Origin: Ruminococcus sp. YE71
GTDB taxonomy: Bacteria > Bacillota > Clostridia > Oscillospirales > Ruminococcaceae
Assembly (NCBI RefSeq): GCF_900119155.1
Contig: NZ_FPIR01000005.1
Coordinates: 62,001-126,000 of the forward strand
Direction of reading: 5' to 3'
Length of the DNA stretch: 64,000 bases
The first letter of the stretch is position 1, and every line of letters starts with the position of its first letter. Position numbers and translations under genes: made by a program. The notes under the pieces were generated by a model that saw only the letters and a list, made by a program, of their open reading frames with translations, ran no database searches and was not told the DNA's origin. Positions 1 through 9,342 of the stretch are shown here, piece by piece.

Positions 1-1427
1 ACCATCTCGCACGCCGACGATGCCGACGGTTCGTGGTAGAACAGCTCGGCAGGTTCTATCGCCTTGACGAGAAGTCTGTGGTGATCGATGACGATGGTAT
101 GTCTGCACTTTGCAAGCAGTTCCTTCGACTCGACGAGGTCGGGATTATGGGTATCGCAAACGATGACCAGCGTATTCGGGTCGGATTTTGCGAGTGCTTC
201 TTCGGGGGTGATATAGTAGCGCTTGATGCTGTTATCCTCAACGTAGCTGATAAGCAGTTTCGAGAGGTTCTTGTTCGGATCGACTACAACGTAGCTGTCC
301 TTGCCCATGCACTTTATGGCTTCGCACATACCCGTTGCCGCGCCCACCGCGTCAAGGTCTGCAAAGCTGTGTCCCATGACCATGACCTGCTCATGGAGAT
401 TGATGATATCGATGATAGCCTTTGCCGCCATCCTCGACTTCACGCGGGTGTTCTTCGCCATGCCCTTTGACAGACCGCCGTAGAACTCGTAGCCGTTAAC
501 GGTACGCACAGCCGCCTGATCTCCGCCGCGTCCGAGGCACATATCCAGCGCCTGCTTTGCGTACTTTTCGCTCTCGGCAAGGTTCTCCGCATCGTGACCC
601 ACGCCTATGGAAAGGGTGAGATTGCGGCGGTCGCCGCAGCTTATCTTTCTTGCCTGTTCAAGTATCTCGAAGCGTTTCTCGATGATGGGCTTCAGGTATC
701 TCTCTTCGAGGATGACATAGAACCTGTCGTTTCCCGCGCGTCTTGAGATACCCGTAGTACCGTCGATAAAGTTCTCGATCAGCTGTTCGATGCTGACGAG
801 GATGTGAGCCTTTTCGCTCTCTCGGATATTCGAGATAAGCTCCTCGTAGTAGTCGATCATGATGATGATGACGCTCTGCTTCGACTGGCTGCACTCGTAG
901 TTGAGTTCCACAAGCTCGGTCTTGTCCGCAAAGTAGAGCATCGACATACCTTCCTGTTCGTGTTCGGTATGTATCGCCTTAACGGTATAGAAATGACCGT
1001 TATGGCAGACGGTGTCGCCCTCGCTCGAATAGATCTTTTCCATATCGAGCTTGAACATCTCCGACACCTGTATCCCGTAAGGCTCGATGCCTGCCGAGAC
1101 CTTCTGACCGAACAGCTTGTTATACCAGACTATGCTGCCCTCGGCGTCAACGATCACAGCAGGAGCGGGGAAATTGAGAAGCGAATCCTGCTCGGTATCG
1201 TTCAGCAGAGCCGCACTTCTTGCGATCATCTTCCGCGTATTGCTGCCGAAGAACACATATTCGAGTATCAACATCACACACACGATGACCGATATTATGA
1301 GCAGGAGCTTTCCCTGCGTCTCGGTCTTAGGGGATCGAAGCAGCAGTCTTGCCGCTGCTATCGAGCATACAGCCGCTATAGCTGTAGTGAGCTTGATAAG
1401 AAGCTGAACGCCCTTTGTTCCCTTCAT
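1..1427 (-). CDS. gdpP: GdpP/YybT-type cyclic-di-AMP phosphodiesterase (C-terminal end lies outside the window)
   Basis: This membrane protein of the GdpP family hydrolyses the second messenger c-di-AMP. About 475 residues are visible, starting at ATG 1427 behind an AAAGGAAAAG ribosome site. Two hydrophobic helices come first. A PAS-like domain follows (PAPAVIVDAEGSIVWYN), then a degenerate GGDEF domain reading RAGNDRF, then the start of the DHH phosphodiesterase domain with VMGHSFADLDAVG near residue 347 and VIDHHR near 446. Those two motifs carry the metal ligands, so the enzyme is probably active. The gene starts 13 bases after the RNase J stop and must share its transcript. In Clostridia rplI and dnaB often follow, but that part is off the window. 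The family assignment is firm. Confidence 0.93.
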   Translation of the reverse strand, partial: MKGTKGVQLLIKLTTAIAAVCSIAAARLLLRSPKTETQGKLLLIISVIVCVMLILEYVFFGSNTRKMIARSAALLNDTEQDSLLNFPAPAVIVDAEGSIVWYNKLFGQKVSAGIEPYGIQVSEMFKLDMEKIYSSEGDTVCHNGHFYTVKAIHTEHEQEGMSMLYFADKTELVELNYECSQSKQSVIIIMIDYYEELISNIRESEKAHILVSIEQLIENFIDGTTGISRRAGNDRFYVILEERYLKPIIEKRFEILEQARKISCGDRRNLTLSIGVGHDAENLAESEKYAKQALDMCLGRGGDQAAVRTVNGYEFYGGLSKGMAKNTRVKSRMAAKAIIDIINLHEQVMVMGHSFADLDAVGAATGMCEAIKCMGKDSYVVVDPNKNLSKLLISYVEDNSIKRYYITPEEALAKSDPNTLVIVCDTHNPDLVESKELLAKCRHTIVIDHHRLLVKAIEPAELFYHEPSASSACEM

Positions 1428-1440
1428 TTCACTTTTCCTT

Positions 1441-3384
1441 TCAATCGTTGATCTCCATCATTATCGGGAGTATCATCGGATTGCGCTTTGTTTTCTGGTA
1501 GATATAGTCGCTCAAAGCGTCTTTCATTTTAGTCTTGATAGCATTCCATTCGTGCATATCCCTGTCGAGACAGTCCTGAAGAGTCTCGGTCAGCAGTTTC
1601 TTCGATGTCTCCATGAGTTCCTCGCTCTCACGGACATACACGAAACCTCTCGACACGATATCGGGGCCTGCAAGTATCTCGCCCGATTTTCTGTCCACCG
1701 TAGCGAAGCAGATGATAAGTCCGTCCTCGGCAAGGTGTTTTCTGTCGCGCAGGACGATAGAGCCTACATCTCCGACGCCGAGACCGTCAACGAGGATATT
1801 GCCTGCGGGAGCTGTTCCCGTCACGCGCATATCGACGCCGTCCGTCTCGATCACCGAGCCGATGCTCGCGATTATGATATTCTCCTCCGGAACGCCCACC
1901 GAGACCGCAGTCGCGGCGTGCTTCATGAGGTGTTTGTACTCGCCGTGTACGGGGATGAAGTACTTGGGTCTGGTCAGAGAGAGTATCAGCTTCTGTTCTT
2001 CCTGACAGGCGTGACCCGAAACGTGTACCTCGTACATGGATTCGTATACAACGTCAGCACCCTGTTTGAGCAGGTCGTTGACTACCTTGGTGACGAATTT
2101 TTCGTTGCCCGGGATGGGGTTTGCTGAGATGATGATGAAATCGTTCGGCGTGATGGTGACGTTGCGGTGTTCGCCCCTCGCCATTCGGGTAAGAGCGCTC
2201 ATAGCCTCGCCCTGGCTGCCCGTGGTGATGATGCACATCTTGTCCGACGGATAGCGCGAGACAAGCTCCATATCCACCAGCAGACCGTCGGGTATCTTGA
2301 GATAGCCGAGCTCGATGCTCTTTGTGATAACGTTCACCATGCTTCGTCCCGAAACGGCGACCTTTCTGCCCGTCCTTGCGGCGATGTTGACCACCTGCTG
2401 GATGCGGTGAACGTTTGAAGCGAAGGTCGCGATTATAACACGCTTGCCCTCGGCCTTTGCGAACAGCTTCTCGAAGCTCTCGCCGACCTTGCGCTCGCTC
2501 ATGGTATAGCCGGGACGCTCGGAGTTGGTGGAATCCGCCATCAGCGCCAGCACACCCTTGCTTCCGAGCTCTGCGAAACGGGCAAGGTCAATGACCGAAC
2601 CCTCGATAGGGGTATAATCGACCTTGAAATCGCCCGTATGGATTATCACGCCCGCAGGGGTATGGACTGCCATTCCCACAGCGTCGGGGATGGAGTGGTT
2701 CACTCGGATGAACTCCACCGCCATGCATCCGAAGCGCACGGTCTTTCTCGGCTCGACGGGTATGAGCTTCGTCTGTTCAAGGATGCCGTGTTCCTTGAGC
2801 TTGCCCTCGATAAGACCGAGAGTGAGCCTTGTGCCGTAAACTGGCACGTTGAATTTCTTCAGAAAATACGGCAGAGCGCCGATGTGGTCCTCGTGACCGT
2901 GAGTTATGGCTACACCGCGCAGTTTATCGCGGTTCTGTTCGATGTAAGTAAAATCGGGGATAACTATGTCAACGCCCAGCATCTCGCTGTCGGGGAACGC
3001 AAGTCCGCAGTCGATGACGAACATATCGTTCGAGCACTCGATAACGGTGAAGTTCTTGCCTATCTCGTTGAGACCTCCGAGAGGGATTATCTTGACGGGG
3101 GTCCTGCGCTGACTGCCGCGTTCGCTGCCCCTGTTCGCCTGCTGAGGCTGAGGTCTGCGGCGCTGTTCCGATGATACTGCTCTGCCCTTGACGGTCAGCG
3201 GAGCAGTCCTGGTCTGTTTCTTCGGTCCGCCTGTCAGCTGTGACAGCAGGATATTCTCCTTTTTCGGCTGTTTTGCGGACTTCTGAGCGGACTTTGATTC
3301 ACCGCCCTGAGGCTTTCGGCTGCTTGCACGGTATTTTTTTACATTTTTGGTCTTAAAAGCCATAGAAATACTACATTCTGCCAT
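1441..3384 (-). CDS. rnj: Ribonuclease J
   Basis: RNase J is a 5'-3' exo- and endoribonuclease of the metallo-beta-lactamase/beta-CASP family acting in mRNA decay. The zinc motif THGHEDHIG lies about 160 residues in, after a basic, disordered N-terminal extension of roughly 90 residues. The core begins at VKIIPLGGLNEIGKN, and the C-terminal domain is present. The start is uncertain. The only strong ribosome site, AAAGGAG at 3411-3417, precedes an ATG at 3404 that is out of frame and stops after three codons. In-frame choices are GTG 3411 inside the ribosome site, ATG 3384 (used here) and ATG 3363. A SigA promoter and a long leader lie upstream, and gdpP follows in the same operon. Confidence 0.93.
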   Translation of the reverse strand: MAECSISMAFKTKNVKKYRASSRKPQGGESKSAQKSAKQPKKENILLSQLTGGPKKQTRTAPLTVKGRAVSSEQRRRPQPQQANRGSERGSQRRTPVKIIPLGGLNEIGKNFTVIECSNDMFVIDCGLAFPDSEMLGVDIVIPDFTYIEQNRDKLRGVAITHGHEDHIGALPYFLKKFNVPVYGTRLTLGLIEGKLKEHGILEQTKLIPVEPRKTVRFGCMAVEFIRVNHSIPDAVGMAVHTPAGVIIHTGDFKVDYTPIEGSVIDLARFAELGSKGVLALMADSTNSERPGYTMSERKVGESFEKLFAKAEGKRVIIATFASNVHRIQQVVNIAARTGRKVAVSGRSMVNVITKSIELGYLKIPDGLLVDMELVSRYPSDKMCIITTGSQGEAMSALTRMARGEHRNVTITPNDFIIISANPIPGNEKFVTKVVNDLLKQGADVVYESMYEVHVSGHACQEEQKLILSLTRPKYFIPVHGEYKHLMKHAATAVSVGVPEENIIIASIGSVIETDGVDMRVTGTAPAGNILVDGLGVGDVGSIVLRDRKHLAEDGLIICFATVDRKSGEILAGPDIVSRGFVYVRESEELMETSKKLLTETLQDCLDRDMHEWNAIKTKMKDALSDYIYQKTKRNPMILPIMMEIND

Positions 3385-3476
3385 GCCCGTACTCAGACGG
3401 ACATGGCACACTCCTTTCGTAATGATATGATATTCTGTTTAACGTACATAAACGGTGCTCAGAACAAGAGCTTTTC

Positions 3477-3528
3477 AAAAAATGCGCTCATAGTGAAATG
3501 ACTGATTTTTTGAGCAAAAAAAGCGCAT
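3477..3528 (-). promoter_or_regulatory. Terminator-like hairpin in the RNase J leader
   Basis: Read on the minus strand, the 7-base arms ATGCGCT and AGCGCAT at 3522-3528 and 3482-3488 enclose a loop. The loop contains a run of T, GCTC and a run of A that can pair with each other. A run of T follows the outer stem directly. It sits about 70 bases after the promoter and about 100 bases before the gene, so it could attenuate transcription or serve as an RNase J target. The stem is short. Confidence 0.4.
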
Positions 3529-3604
3529 CTACGCCGATAAAGGCGTGTAAAAAAGGTGTCCGGCAGGGAACGCCGAACGGCACGAACATAAAATATCTAT
3601 ATCT

Positions 3605-3633
3605 ATTATATACTATTTTCCCCTGAATGTCAA
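3605..3633 (-). promoter_or_regulatory. SigA-type promoter of the rnj-gdpP operon
   Basis: On the minus strand TTGACA (3633-3628) and TATAAT (3610-3605) are separated by exactly 17 bases, both hexamers matching the consensus. Transcription would start near 3598, giving a leader of more than 200 bases. The promoter ends just four bases from the stop codon of the upstream minus-strand gene. Confidence 0.8.
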
Positions 3634-3636
3634 GCA

Positions 3637-5826
3637 TTACGGAAACGTTTGTGAGCTGAGCCGCCTGATGATATCCTCGCACAGTGCCGAAGCTGTCTCC
3701 GAGGACGCGGCTTCGGCGAATATCATCAGTCCGCTCCTGTCGGCCGAGGGAGTCAGCGCCGCTCTGCCGCCCATCGCCGTCACGACGCCGCAGCCATCCT
3801 CACGTTCAGCACCGAGGAGGGCGTACATCTCGGCGGCGGTCATGTCCGTGGGGACGAACCTGCGGACGGTGGCGAATTCGGGCAGGGATCCGGCTGCGCG
3901 GGCGAGGGTCGTACCGCTCTGCGAAAGGTGAGCGCATATCATGCAGACGAGGGCAAGAGCGTCGCGGACGAAGAAATTATCGGGGCGCTGTGCAGTCTCA
4001 CGGGCGGTGTCGGACGTTCCGCGGGAGGAAGAGTAACGGTACAGCGTCCCCCCGAAGCGCTCGGCTACGGTGTCGGCAGCGGTTGGGAAGGTGCTCGGCA
4101 GCGAGACCGCCTGTTCACGCGAAAAGCAGGCTGCCGACGCGATGAGGATGAGCTGTTCGTGGGTCAGCAGCCCCGTTGCGGACGAGAAAGCCGTGCAGGC
4201 CGTGCCGTCATTCGAGATGTCGAAGACCGTGCGCTCCGCCGAAAGGTCGCGGCGGTCTTTCAGCAGGCTGTCGGCAAGCCTTTCCACCCCCGAGAAAGCG
4301 CACCTGACCGAGGGGTTCACGCCGTGCAGGCGTTCGGGGAGCAGGTGGCGCAGATAGCTGCGGTACAGCTCGATAGCGCCGAACATACAGCGGAGTGCAG
4401 GCTGTTCGGTCAGTGGCACGGTACGGGTCATCCCGAAGGCGTAAGCCCTGCCGATGCCGCAGCGCGTCTTTTCAGTGAGGGGCAGTCCGCCCTTCGAGAT
4501 GACGCTGATGCGAAGCTGTCCCTCGGCAGTGACGTAACAGCCTGCCGCCGCACCGAGACGGGTTATGAGGTAGGTCACGGCGGTCTGCGGACACTCGCCG
4601 ACGTCCAGCGGCATGACTCCCGATGAGGACAGTCCGCCTGCGGCCGCCGACGCGAATGTGCGGGCGGCTTCGCCTTCGCCGTGACCGAGAACGACACAGT
4701 TCCCTGCTTCCAGCTGAGAAGCGACTGCCGAAGCAAACCTGACGGCGCACTCGGCGGCGGAGCTGTTTCCCGATGTAAACGCGCCGCTCTCATCAAGAAG
4801 AACGCCGACAGCGCCGTGTCTGCCCACGCAGTTCAGCTCGCCGATGCGCGAAGACGAGGGCAGTTTCGTGGCCGCTTCGACCTCGCTGCCGCAGCCGATG
4901 TGAGTCCGCGAACCCACCGCACAGCCCTCGCCGATACTGACGTTCGCGCCAATCTCGCAGGCGGAGCCGATGACCGAGCTGCTCACAGATGTGCCTGCCG
5001 ACAGCTGTGACGATTCGCTGATAACGCAGTTTTTCAGCACGCATCTCCTGCCGACACTCACGTTCTCGCCGATGACACAGCCGTCGAGGACGCTCCCCTC
5101 GCCCACCACCGAACCTCTGCCGACAGACACGGGCGGTACCACCGTCACGCCGCCTATCACGGGGGCGCTGTCGCCTGCCGCCGACAGACACGCGAGCCTG
5201 TAGTCCTCGGGTGTGAGCAGTTTTCGGCAGGGCAAGTCGGTGTAGACTGCCGAGATGCGCTCATCCTCCGCAAGAAGCGCCGACAGCAGTTCGGGGAGGT
5301 CCGAGAAATCGAAGGAGCCGAGCCTTGCGGCAAGTTCCGCGGACAGGAGAGCCGCGCCTGTGAGGAAACCGTTGCAGTCCGTATTTTCGGACAGGAAATC
5401 AGACGACAGTTCCGTAAGTTTCCCGTCGGCGGTGCGCAGAGGGAGACCGTTGCCCGTTCGGCTGACGAGGACGGCACATCCGCTCACGAGGGAAGACGCG
5501 CCTCTCAGCAGAGCGGCAAAGTCTGGAGCTTCGGCAGAGTCGGCTTCCGCAAGCAGAAGGCTCTCTCCGCCTGCAAGCTCTGCGAGGGTGCCGCCAAGGT
5601 CTTCGGGGGAGACTATGAGCCGATGGGGTCTTTCGAGAGACAAAGAAACGTGCGCCGAGCCCCTGCCGACTATGAGGGCAGGCAGTTCATCGGTCACCGC
5701 CGAAAGAGCGCGTTCGCAGATACCGAGGGGAGTTTCGCCGCAGATGTCCGTCAGACAGTCGGGGACGTTCTCGTTGACGGGCAGGAGCGTTTCACGATAC
5801 ACCGAGCAAAAAACAACAGCCTTCAT
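3637..5826 (-). CDS. Degenerate sugar nucleotidyltransferase / left-handed beta-helix / phosphomannomutase-like protein
   Basis: This 729-residue protein has the three-part layout of bacterial GDP-mannose pyrophosphorylase-phosphomannomutase fusions. Residues 1 to about 215 align by eye with a nucleotidyltransferase, but the glycine-rich GGxGTRLRPLT signature is replaced by FCSVYRETLLPVN. Residues 222-332 are hexapeptide repeats (VGRGSVVGEGSVLDG and similar) forming a left-handed beta-helix. From about 340 on it resembles the mutase part, but I find no TASHNP serine loop and no DGDAD metal loop, and the phosphate loop RPSGTEP reads TPSADRS. It is therefore probably not a normal enzyme and may have a structural or sensing role. 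It stands alone, divergent from pcrA, with GAGG before ATG 5826. The fold is fairly sure and the function is unknown. Confidence 0.7.
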   Translation of the reverse strand: MKAVVFCSVYRETLLPVNENVPDCLTDICGETPLGICERALSAVTDELPALIVGRGSAHVSLSLERPHRLIVSPEDLGGTLAELAGGESLLLAEADSAEAPDFAALLRGASSLVSGCAVLVSRTGNGLPLRTADGKLTELSSDFLSENTDCNGFLTGAALLSAELAARLGSFDFSDLPELLSALLAEDERISAVYTDLPCRKLLTPEDYRLACLSAAGDSAPVIGGVTVVPPVSVGRGSVVGEGSVLDGCVIGENVSVGRRCVLKNCVISESSQLSAGTSVSSSVIGSACEIGANVSIGEGCAVGSRTHIGCGSEVEAATKLPSSSRIGELNCVGRHGAVGVLLDESGAFTSGNSSAAECAVRFASAVASQLEAGNCVVLGHGEGEAARTFASAAAGGLSSSGVMPLDVGECPQTAVTYLITRLGAAAGCYVTAEGQLRISVISKGGLPLTEKTRCGIGRAYAFGMTRTVPLTEQPALRCMFGAIELYRSYLRHLLPERLHGVNPSVRCAFSGVERLADSLLKDRRDLSAERTVFDISNDGTACTAFSSATGLLTHEQLILIASAACFSREQAVSLPSTFPTAADTVAERFGGTLYRYSSSRGTSDTARETAQRPDNFFVRDALALVCMICAHLSQSGTTLARAAGSLPEFATVRRFVPTDMTAAEMYALLGAEREDGCGVVTAMGGRAALTPSADRSGLMIFAEAASSETASALCEDIIRRLSSQTFP

Positions 5827-5950
5827 AGAGTTACCTCACAGATACATTTTTCCGCCCCGAATGCAGGCGGTGATGACCTTATTATCGTCGGATGAACGGT
5901 ATTTATTCAGAAAAATTAACAATTTTTTGCTTTAATTTTATTCGCCTGAG

Positions 5951-5959
5951 TGGTATAAT
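5951..5959 (+). promoter_or_regulatory. Extended -10 promoter of pcrA
   Basis: TGGTATAAT at 5951-5959 is a perfect -10 with an extended TGN element, 40 bases before the pcrA start. No good -35 lies at 17 bases, which is usual when the extended element is present. Confidence 0.55.
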
Positions 5960-5998
5960 ATAATAGTATATAAACTATTGAAACGGAGTACATGGAAA

Positions 5999-8365
5999 AT
6001 GACTGAATTTGACGCACTGAAACGCAAAGCTCTCGAACGCTGCTTCAAAGACCTGAACCCCATGCAGCGCAAGGCTGTCTTTAAAACTCACGGCTGCCTG
6101 CTCATTCTCGCAGGTGCGGGGAGCGGCAAGACCACGGTGCTGATAAATCGTATCGCTAATATGATATTCTTCGGTGACGCCTACGAGTACGAGGACGACC
6201 GCACCCTCTCCGCTGAGGACGAGGCTTTCCTCAAAGCCTTCGCTGAGGGCGCCGACACCGACATACAGAGACTTGCGGGGCTGGTGGCTCACGCTGCCGT
6301 TGAGCCGTGGAACGTGCTGGCTATCACCTTCACGAACAAGGCTGCAAACGAGCTCAAAGACAGGCTCTCGAAGATGCTGGGGGACAGGGGTGCTGCTGTC
6401 AAGGCGGCGACTTTCCATTCCGCCTGCGCACGCATACTCAGGGCCGAATGCCCGAACCTCGGCTACAAGCCCGGGTTCACCATATACGACACCGACGACT
6501 GCCTGAGGATAATAAAGAGCTCGCTGAAGGAGCTTGACATCTCCGACAAGATTTTCCCGCCAAAGCTGATAATGGCGGTCATCTCCGCGCAGAAGAACGC
6601 TATGGTCTCGGCGGAAGAATACTTCGAGCAGAACAAGAACGACATCCGTGAAAGAGAGATCGCCCGTGTGTACAAGATGTACGACACCCGTCTCAAGGAA
6701 TCCAACGCTATGGATTTCGACGACCTGCTGGTGAACACGGTCAGACTTTTCAGGGATTTCCCCGACGTGCTCGACCACTATCAGAACCTCTACAAATACA
6801 TACTCGTGGACGAGTATCAGGATACCAACACGGTGCAGTTCAAGCTCATCGAGATGCTCTCCCGCAAGTACGGCAACCTCTGCGTTGTGGGCGACGACGA
6901 CCAGAGCATCTACCGTTTCAGAGGTGCGACCATCCGCAATATCCTCGACTTCGAGGAGACCTTCGGATGCGACCCCGAGACCGACGTCATCAAGCTCGAA
7001 CAGAATTACCGCTCGACACAGAATATCCTTACCGCCGCCAACAAGCTCATTGAGCACAATGTCGGCAGAAAGGGCAAGAACCTCTGGACTGACAGAGGCG
7101 ACGGCGAGACCGTCACCGAGTATCAGGCTTTCAACGAGAGAAGCGAAGCCAAGTACATCGCTAAGACCATCAAGGAAAGCGTCGAGGCGGGTCACGATTA
7201 CCGTCAGCACGCGATACTCTACCGCATGAACGCTCAGTCAAACGTCATCGAGCAGACTTTCATTCGTGAGGGTATCCCGTATATCATATTCGGCGGACAG
7301 AAATTCTATGACCGCAAGGAGATAAAGGACGTTATCGCATATTTGCAGGTCATCAACAACCCCTCGGACATACTGAGGCTCCGCCGCATCATCAACGAGC
7401 CAAAGCGCGGTATCGGCGAATCCACCGTTCAGGCTGTGGAAGAGATAGCGAATCAGCTGGGCGAAGACCCGCTGTCCGTGCTCCGCGAGTGCCAGAGCTA
7501 CGCGCCTATCGCAAAGAAGGCAAAGTCGCTGATGGCTGTCTCGGAGATATTCGATAAGCTCACCGCGCTGTCGAAGAAGCTGCTGCCGTCCGAACTGCTG
7601 GACGAGACCCTCGTCATCACGGGCTATTCCGATATGCTCAACGCTCACGGCGAAGAGGGCAGGATGCGCCTTGACAACATCGCCGAGCTGAAATCCACCA
7701 TGCTCAACTACGAAAAGAACTCCGACGAGCCTTCGCTGGAAGGTTTCCTTGAGGAGATAGCGCTCTATACCGATATCGACAAGTACGACCCCTCCGCCGA
7801 CTATGTGGCCATGATGACCATCCACTCGGCCAAGGGACTTGAATTCGACTACGTGTTCGTGCCCGGAATGGAAGAGAACGTGTTCCCGTCTTCGAGAAGC
7901 TCCGACACTCCCGAAGAGCTCGAAGAGGAGCGCAGGCTCGCTTACGTGGCGATGACCCGTGCAAAGCGCAGACTGTGGCTGCTGCATTCTTCCGCAAGAA
8001 TGCTCTACGGCAGGACTACCGCTAACCGTCCGTCGAGGTTCCTCGCCGAGCTTCCCGACGAGCAGATAAACCATATCAAGGAAGAACCACCCGCAGGATT
8101 CACACCCGTGCGCAGACCGCAGAAGCCCGACTACTCCCGCGAAGCGGATACCGTGCTGGAGCGCAGAAGAAACAGTCTTGCACAGACAGGCTCGAACGCT
8201 ACATACTCCCCCGGTGAGGTTGTCATCCACCCGAACCCGAAGTTCGGCAGGGGCACCATCCTCAAAGTCGAGCCGATGGGCGGCGACACTATGCTGGAGA
8301 TAGCTTTTGAAAGCTGCGGAACTAAAAAGATCATGTCAAATTTCGTCAGACTCAAAAAGGTCTGA
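5999..8365 (+). CDS. pcrA: ATP-dependent DNA helicase PcrA/UvrD
   Basis: This is a superfamily 1A 3'-5' DNA helicase used in repair and in clearing RecA filaments and stalled replication forks. The 788-residue protein has all helicase motifs: Walker A AGAGSGKTT near residue 40, the DEYQDTN Walker B region, GDDDQSIYRFRGA, and the C-terminal VAMTRAKRRLWLLHS. The C-terminal region ends in a beta-rich tail (FGRGTILKV) typical of PcrA, which binds RNA polymerase. ATG 5999 was chosen because GGAG lies 10 bases upstream. The ATG at 5992 is out of frame and the in-frame TTG 5978 precedes the ribosome site. A secreted protein gene follows after 19 bases. Confidence 0.96.
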   Translation: MTEFDALKRKALERCFKDLNPMQRKAVFKTHGCLLILAGAGSGKTTVLINRIANMIFFGDAYEYEDDRTLSAEDEAFLKAFAEGADTDIQRLAGLVAHAAVEPWNVLAITFTNKAANELKDRLSKMLGDRGAAVKAATFHSACARILRAECPNLGYKPGFTIYDTDDCLRIIKSSLKELDISDKIFPPKLIMAVISAQKNAMVSAEEYFEQNKNDIREREIARVYKMYDTRLKESNAMDFDDLLVNTVRLFRDFPDVLDHYQNLYKYILVDEYQDTNTVQFKLIEMLSRKYGNLCVVGDDDQSIYRFRGATIRNILDFEETFGCDPETDVIKLEQNYRSTQNILTAANKLIEHNVGRKGKNLWTDRGDGETVTEYQAFNERSEAKYIAKTIKESVEAGHDYRQHAILYRMNAQSNVIEQTFIREGIPYIIFGGQKFYDRKEIKDVIAYLQVINNPSDILRLRRIINEPKRGIGESTVQAVEEIANQLGEDPLSVLRECQSYAPIAKKAKSLMAVSEIFDKLTALSKKLLPSELLDETLVITGYSDMLNAHGEEGRMRLDNIAELKSTMLNYEKNSDEPSLEGFLEEIALYTDIDKYDPSADYVAMMTIHSAKGLEFDYVFVPGMEENVFPSSRSSDTPEELEEERRLAYVAMTRAKRRLWLLHSSARMLYGRTTANRPSRFLAELPDEQINHIKEEPPAGFTPVRRPQKPDYSREADTVLERRRNSLAQTGSNATYSPGEVVIHPNPKFGRGTILKVEPMGGDTMLEIAFESCGTKKIMSNFVRLKKV

Positions 8366-8384
8366 CCGACAGGGAGATGGTACT

Positions 8385-9320
8385 GTGAAAAAAACTCTCA
8401 GACGGCTGACGGCATTCATAGTCATGCTCTGCGTGGCTGTGACCGCACTGATGCCGATAGCATCGTCCGCACTGACCGTCAGGGTATTCGTTGACAGAAA
8501 GATCACCGAAGAACAGCGCAACAGTTACTACAAGAATTCGGCATTCATCGGCAGTTCCATAGGCGTGCATCAGCAGACGTATTTCAGGACGCAGAAGAAG
8601 GGGTATCTCGGAAATCCGCTGTTTCTCGTTAAGGGCTGCTACGCTTTCCACAACGATTTCGGGAACAACAAGCCCTATATGCTGACCTACAACGGCGTGA
8701 CCTACCACGCCTGGGATGCCATCAAGGTCTCGGGCAGAAAGAAAGTGTTCATCAACATGGGCACAAACGACCTGCTGGTCTCGGCACAGAATACCTACGA
8801 CAATTACGTCAAGTACCTTAAAAAGATCCGCAGTGTGAACCCCGACGTGCTGATATTCATTGAGGCTACTCCTCCGATGGTCAACAGCTCGCAGATGTCG
8901 GTGCTCAACAATGCAAACATCAACAAGCTCAATTCGCTGATGAAATCCTACTGCAAGGGACAGAAGGATATGTGGTTCGTTGACGTCAATACTCCACTGA
9001 AGAACGCGAACGGTGGTCTGAAGAACGAGTACAGTTCGGACGGCTATGTTCACATCAACAACAAGGGCTACGCCAGCTGGATGAAGACCCTCACGGCCTA
9101 CACCGATGACCTCATGGTGAAGGAGCGCGTCGCGACCAAGTACGTTGACACCATCAGCCAGAAGATCAACAACAAACAGTACGCCTTTGCGAAAGCCGCT
9201 ATGCCGCAGGCTGACAAGGAGATTGCGAAGCTCGAAAAGAGCTCGAAAAAGGCGAATCTCGAAAGCCGCATGGTAAAGCTCCGCAAGCGTTACAAGAGAC
9301 TCACGGGACAGGATCCCTGA
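8385..9320 (+). CDS. Secreted SGNH/GDSL-type hydrolase
   Basis: A lysine/arginine start, a hydrophobic stretch (LTAFIVMLCVAVTALMPIASSA) and an Ala-X-Ala-like site give a clear signal peptide in a 311-residue protein. The mature part shows SGNH esterase blocks: FIGSSIG with the likely nucleophilic serine, MGTNDL with Gly and Asn, and DGYVHINNKGYASW with the Asp-His pair. The first block is GSS rather than GDS. A charged, probably helical tail follows. Such proteins usually deacylate polysaccharides or cell-wall polymers, but the substrate here is unknown. GTG 8385 is chosen because it is preceded by AGGGAG and begins the signal peptide. It is probably cotranscribed with pcrA, an unusual partner. 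Confidence 0.75.
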   Translation: MKKTLRRLTAFIVMLCVAVTALMPIASSALTVRVFVDRKITEEQRNSYYKNSAFIGSSIGVHQQTYFRTQKKGYLGNPLFLVKGCYAFHNDFGNNKPYMLTYNGVTYHAWDAIKVSGRKKVFINMGTNDLLVSAQNTYDNYVKYLKKIRSVNPDVLIFIEATPPMVNSSQMSVLNNANINKLNSLMKSYCKGQKDMWFVDVNTPLKNANGGLKNEYSSDGYVHINNKGYASWMKTLTAYTDDLMVKERVATKYVDTISQKINNKQYAFAKAAMPQADKEIAKLEKSSKKANLESRMVKLRKRYKRLTGQDP

Positions 9321-9342
9321 CAGACCATCGAATAAAAATACA

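Noticed and set aside
5975-7210. An open frame of 411 codons antisense to pcrA
   Set aside because: The opposite strand encodes all PcrA motifs and this frame shows no ribosome site or recognisable domain.
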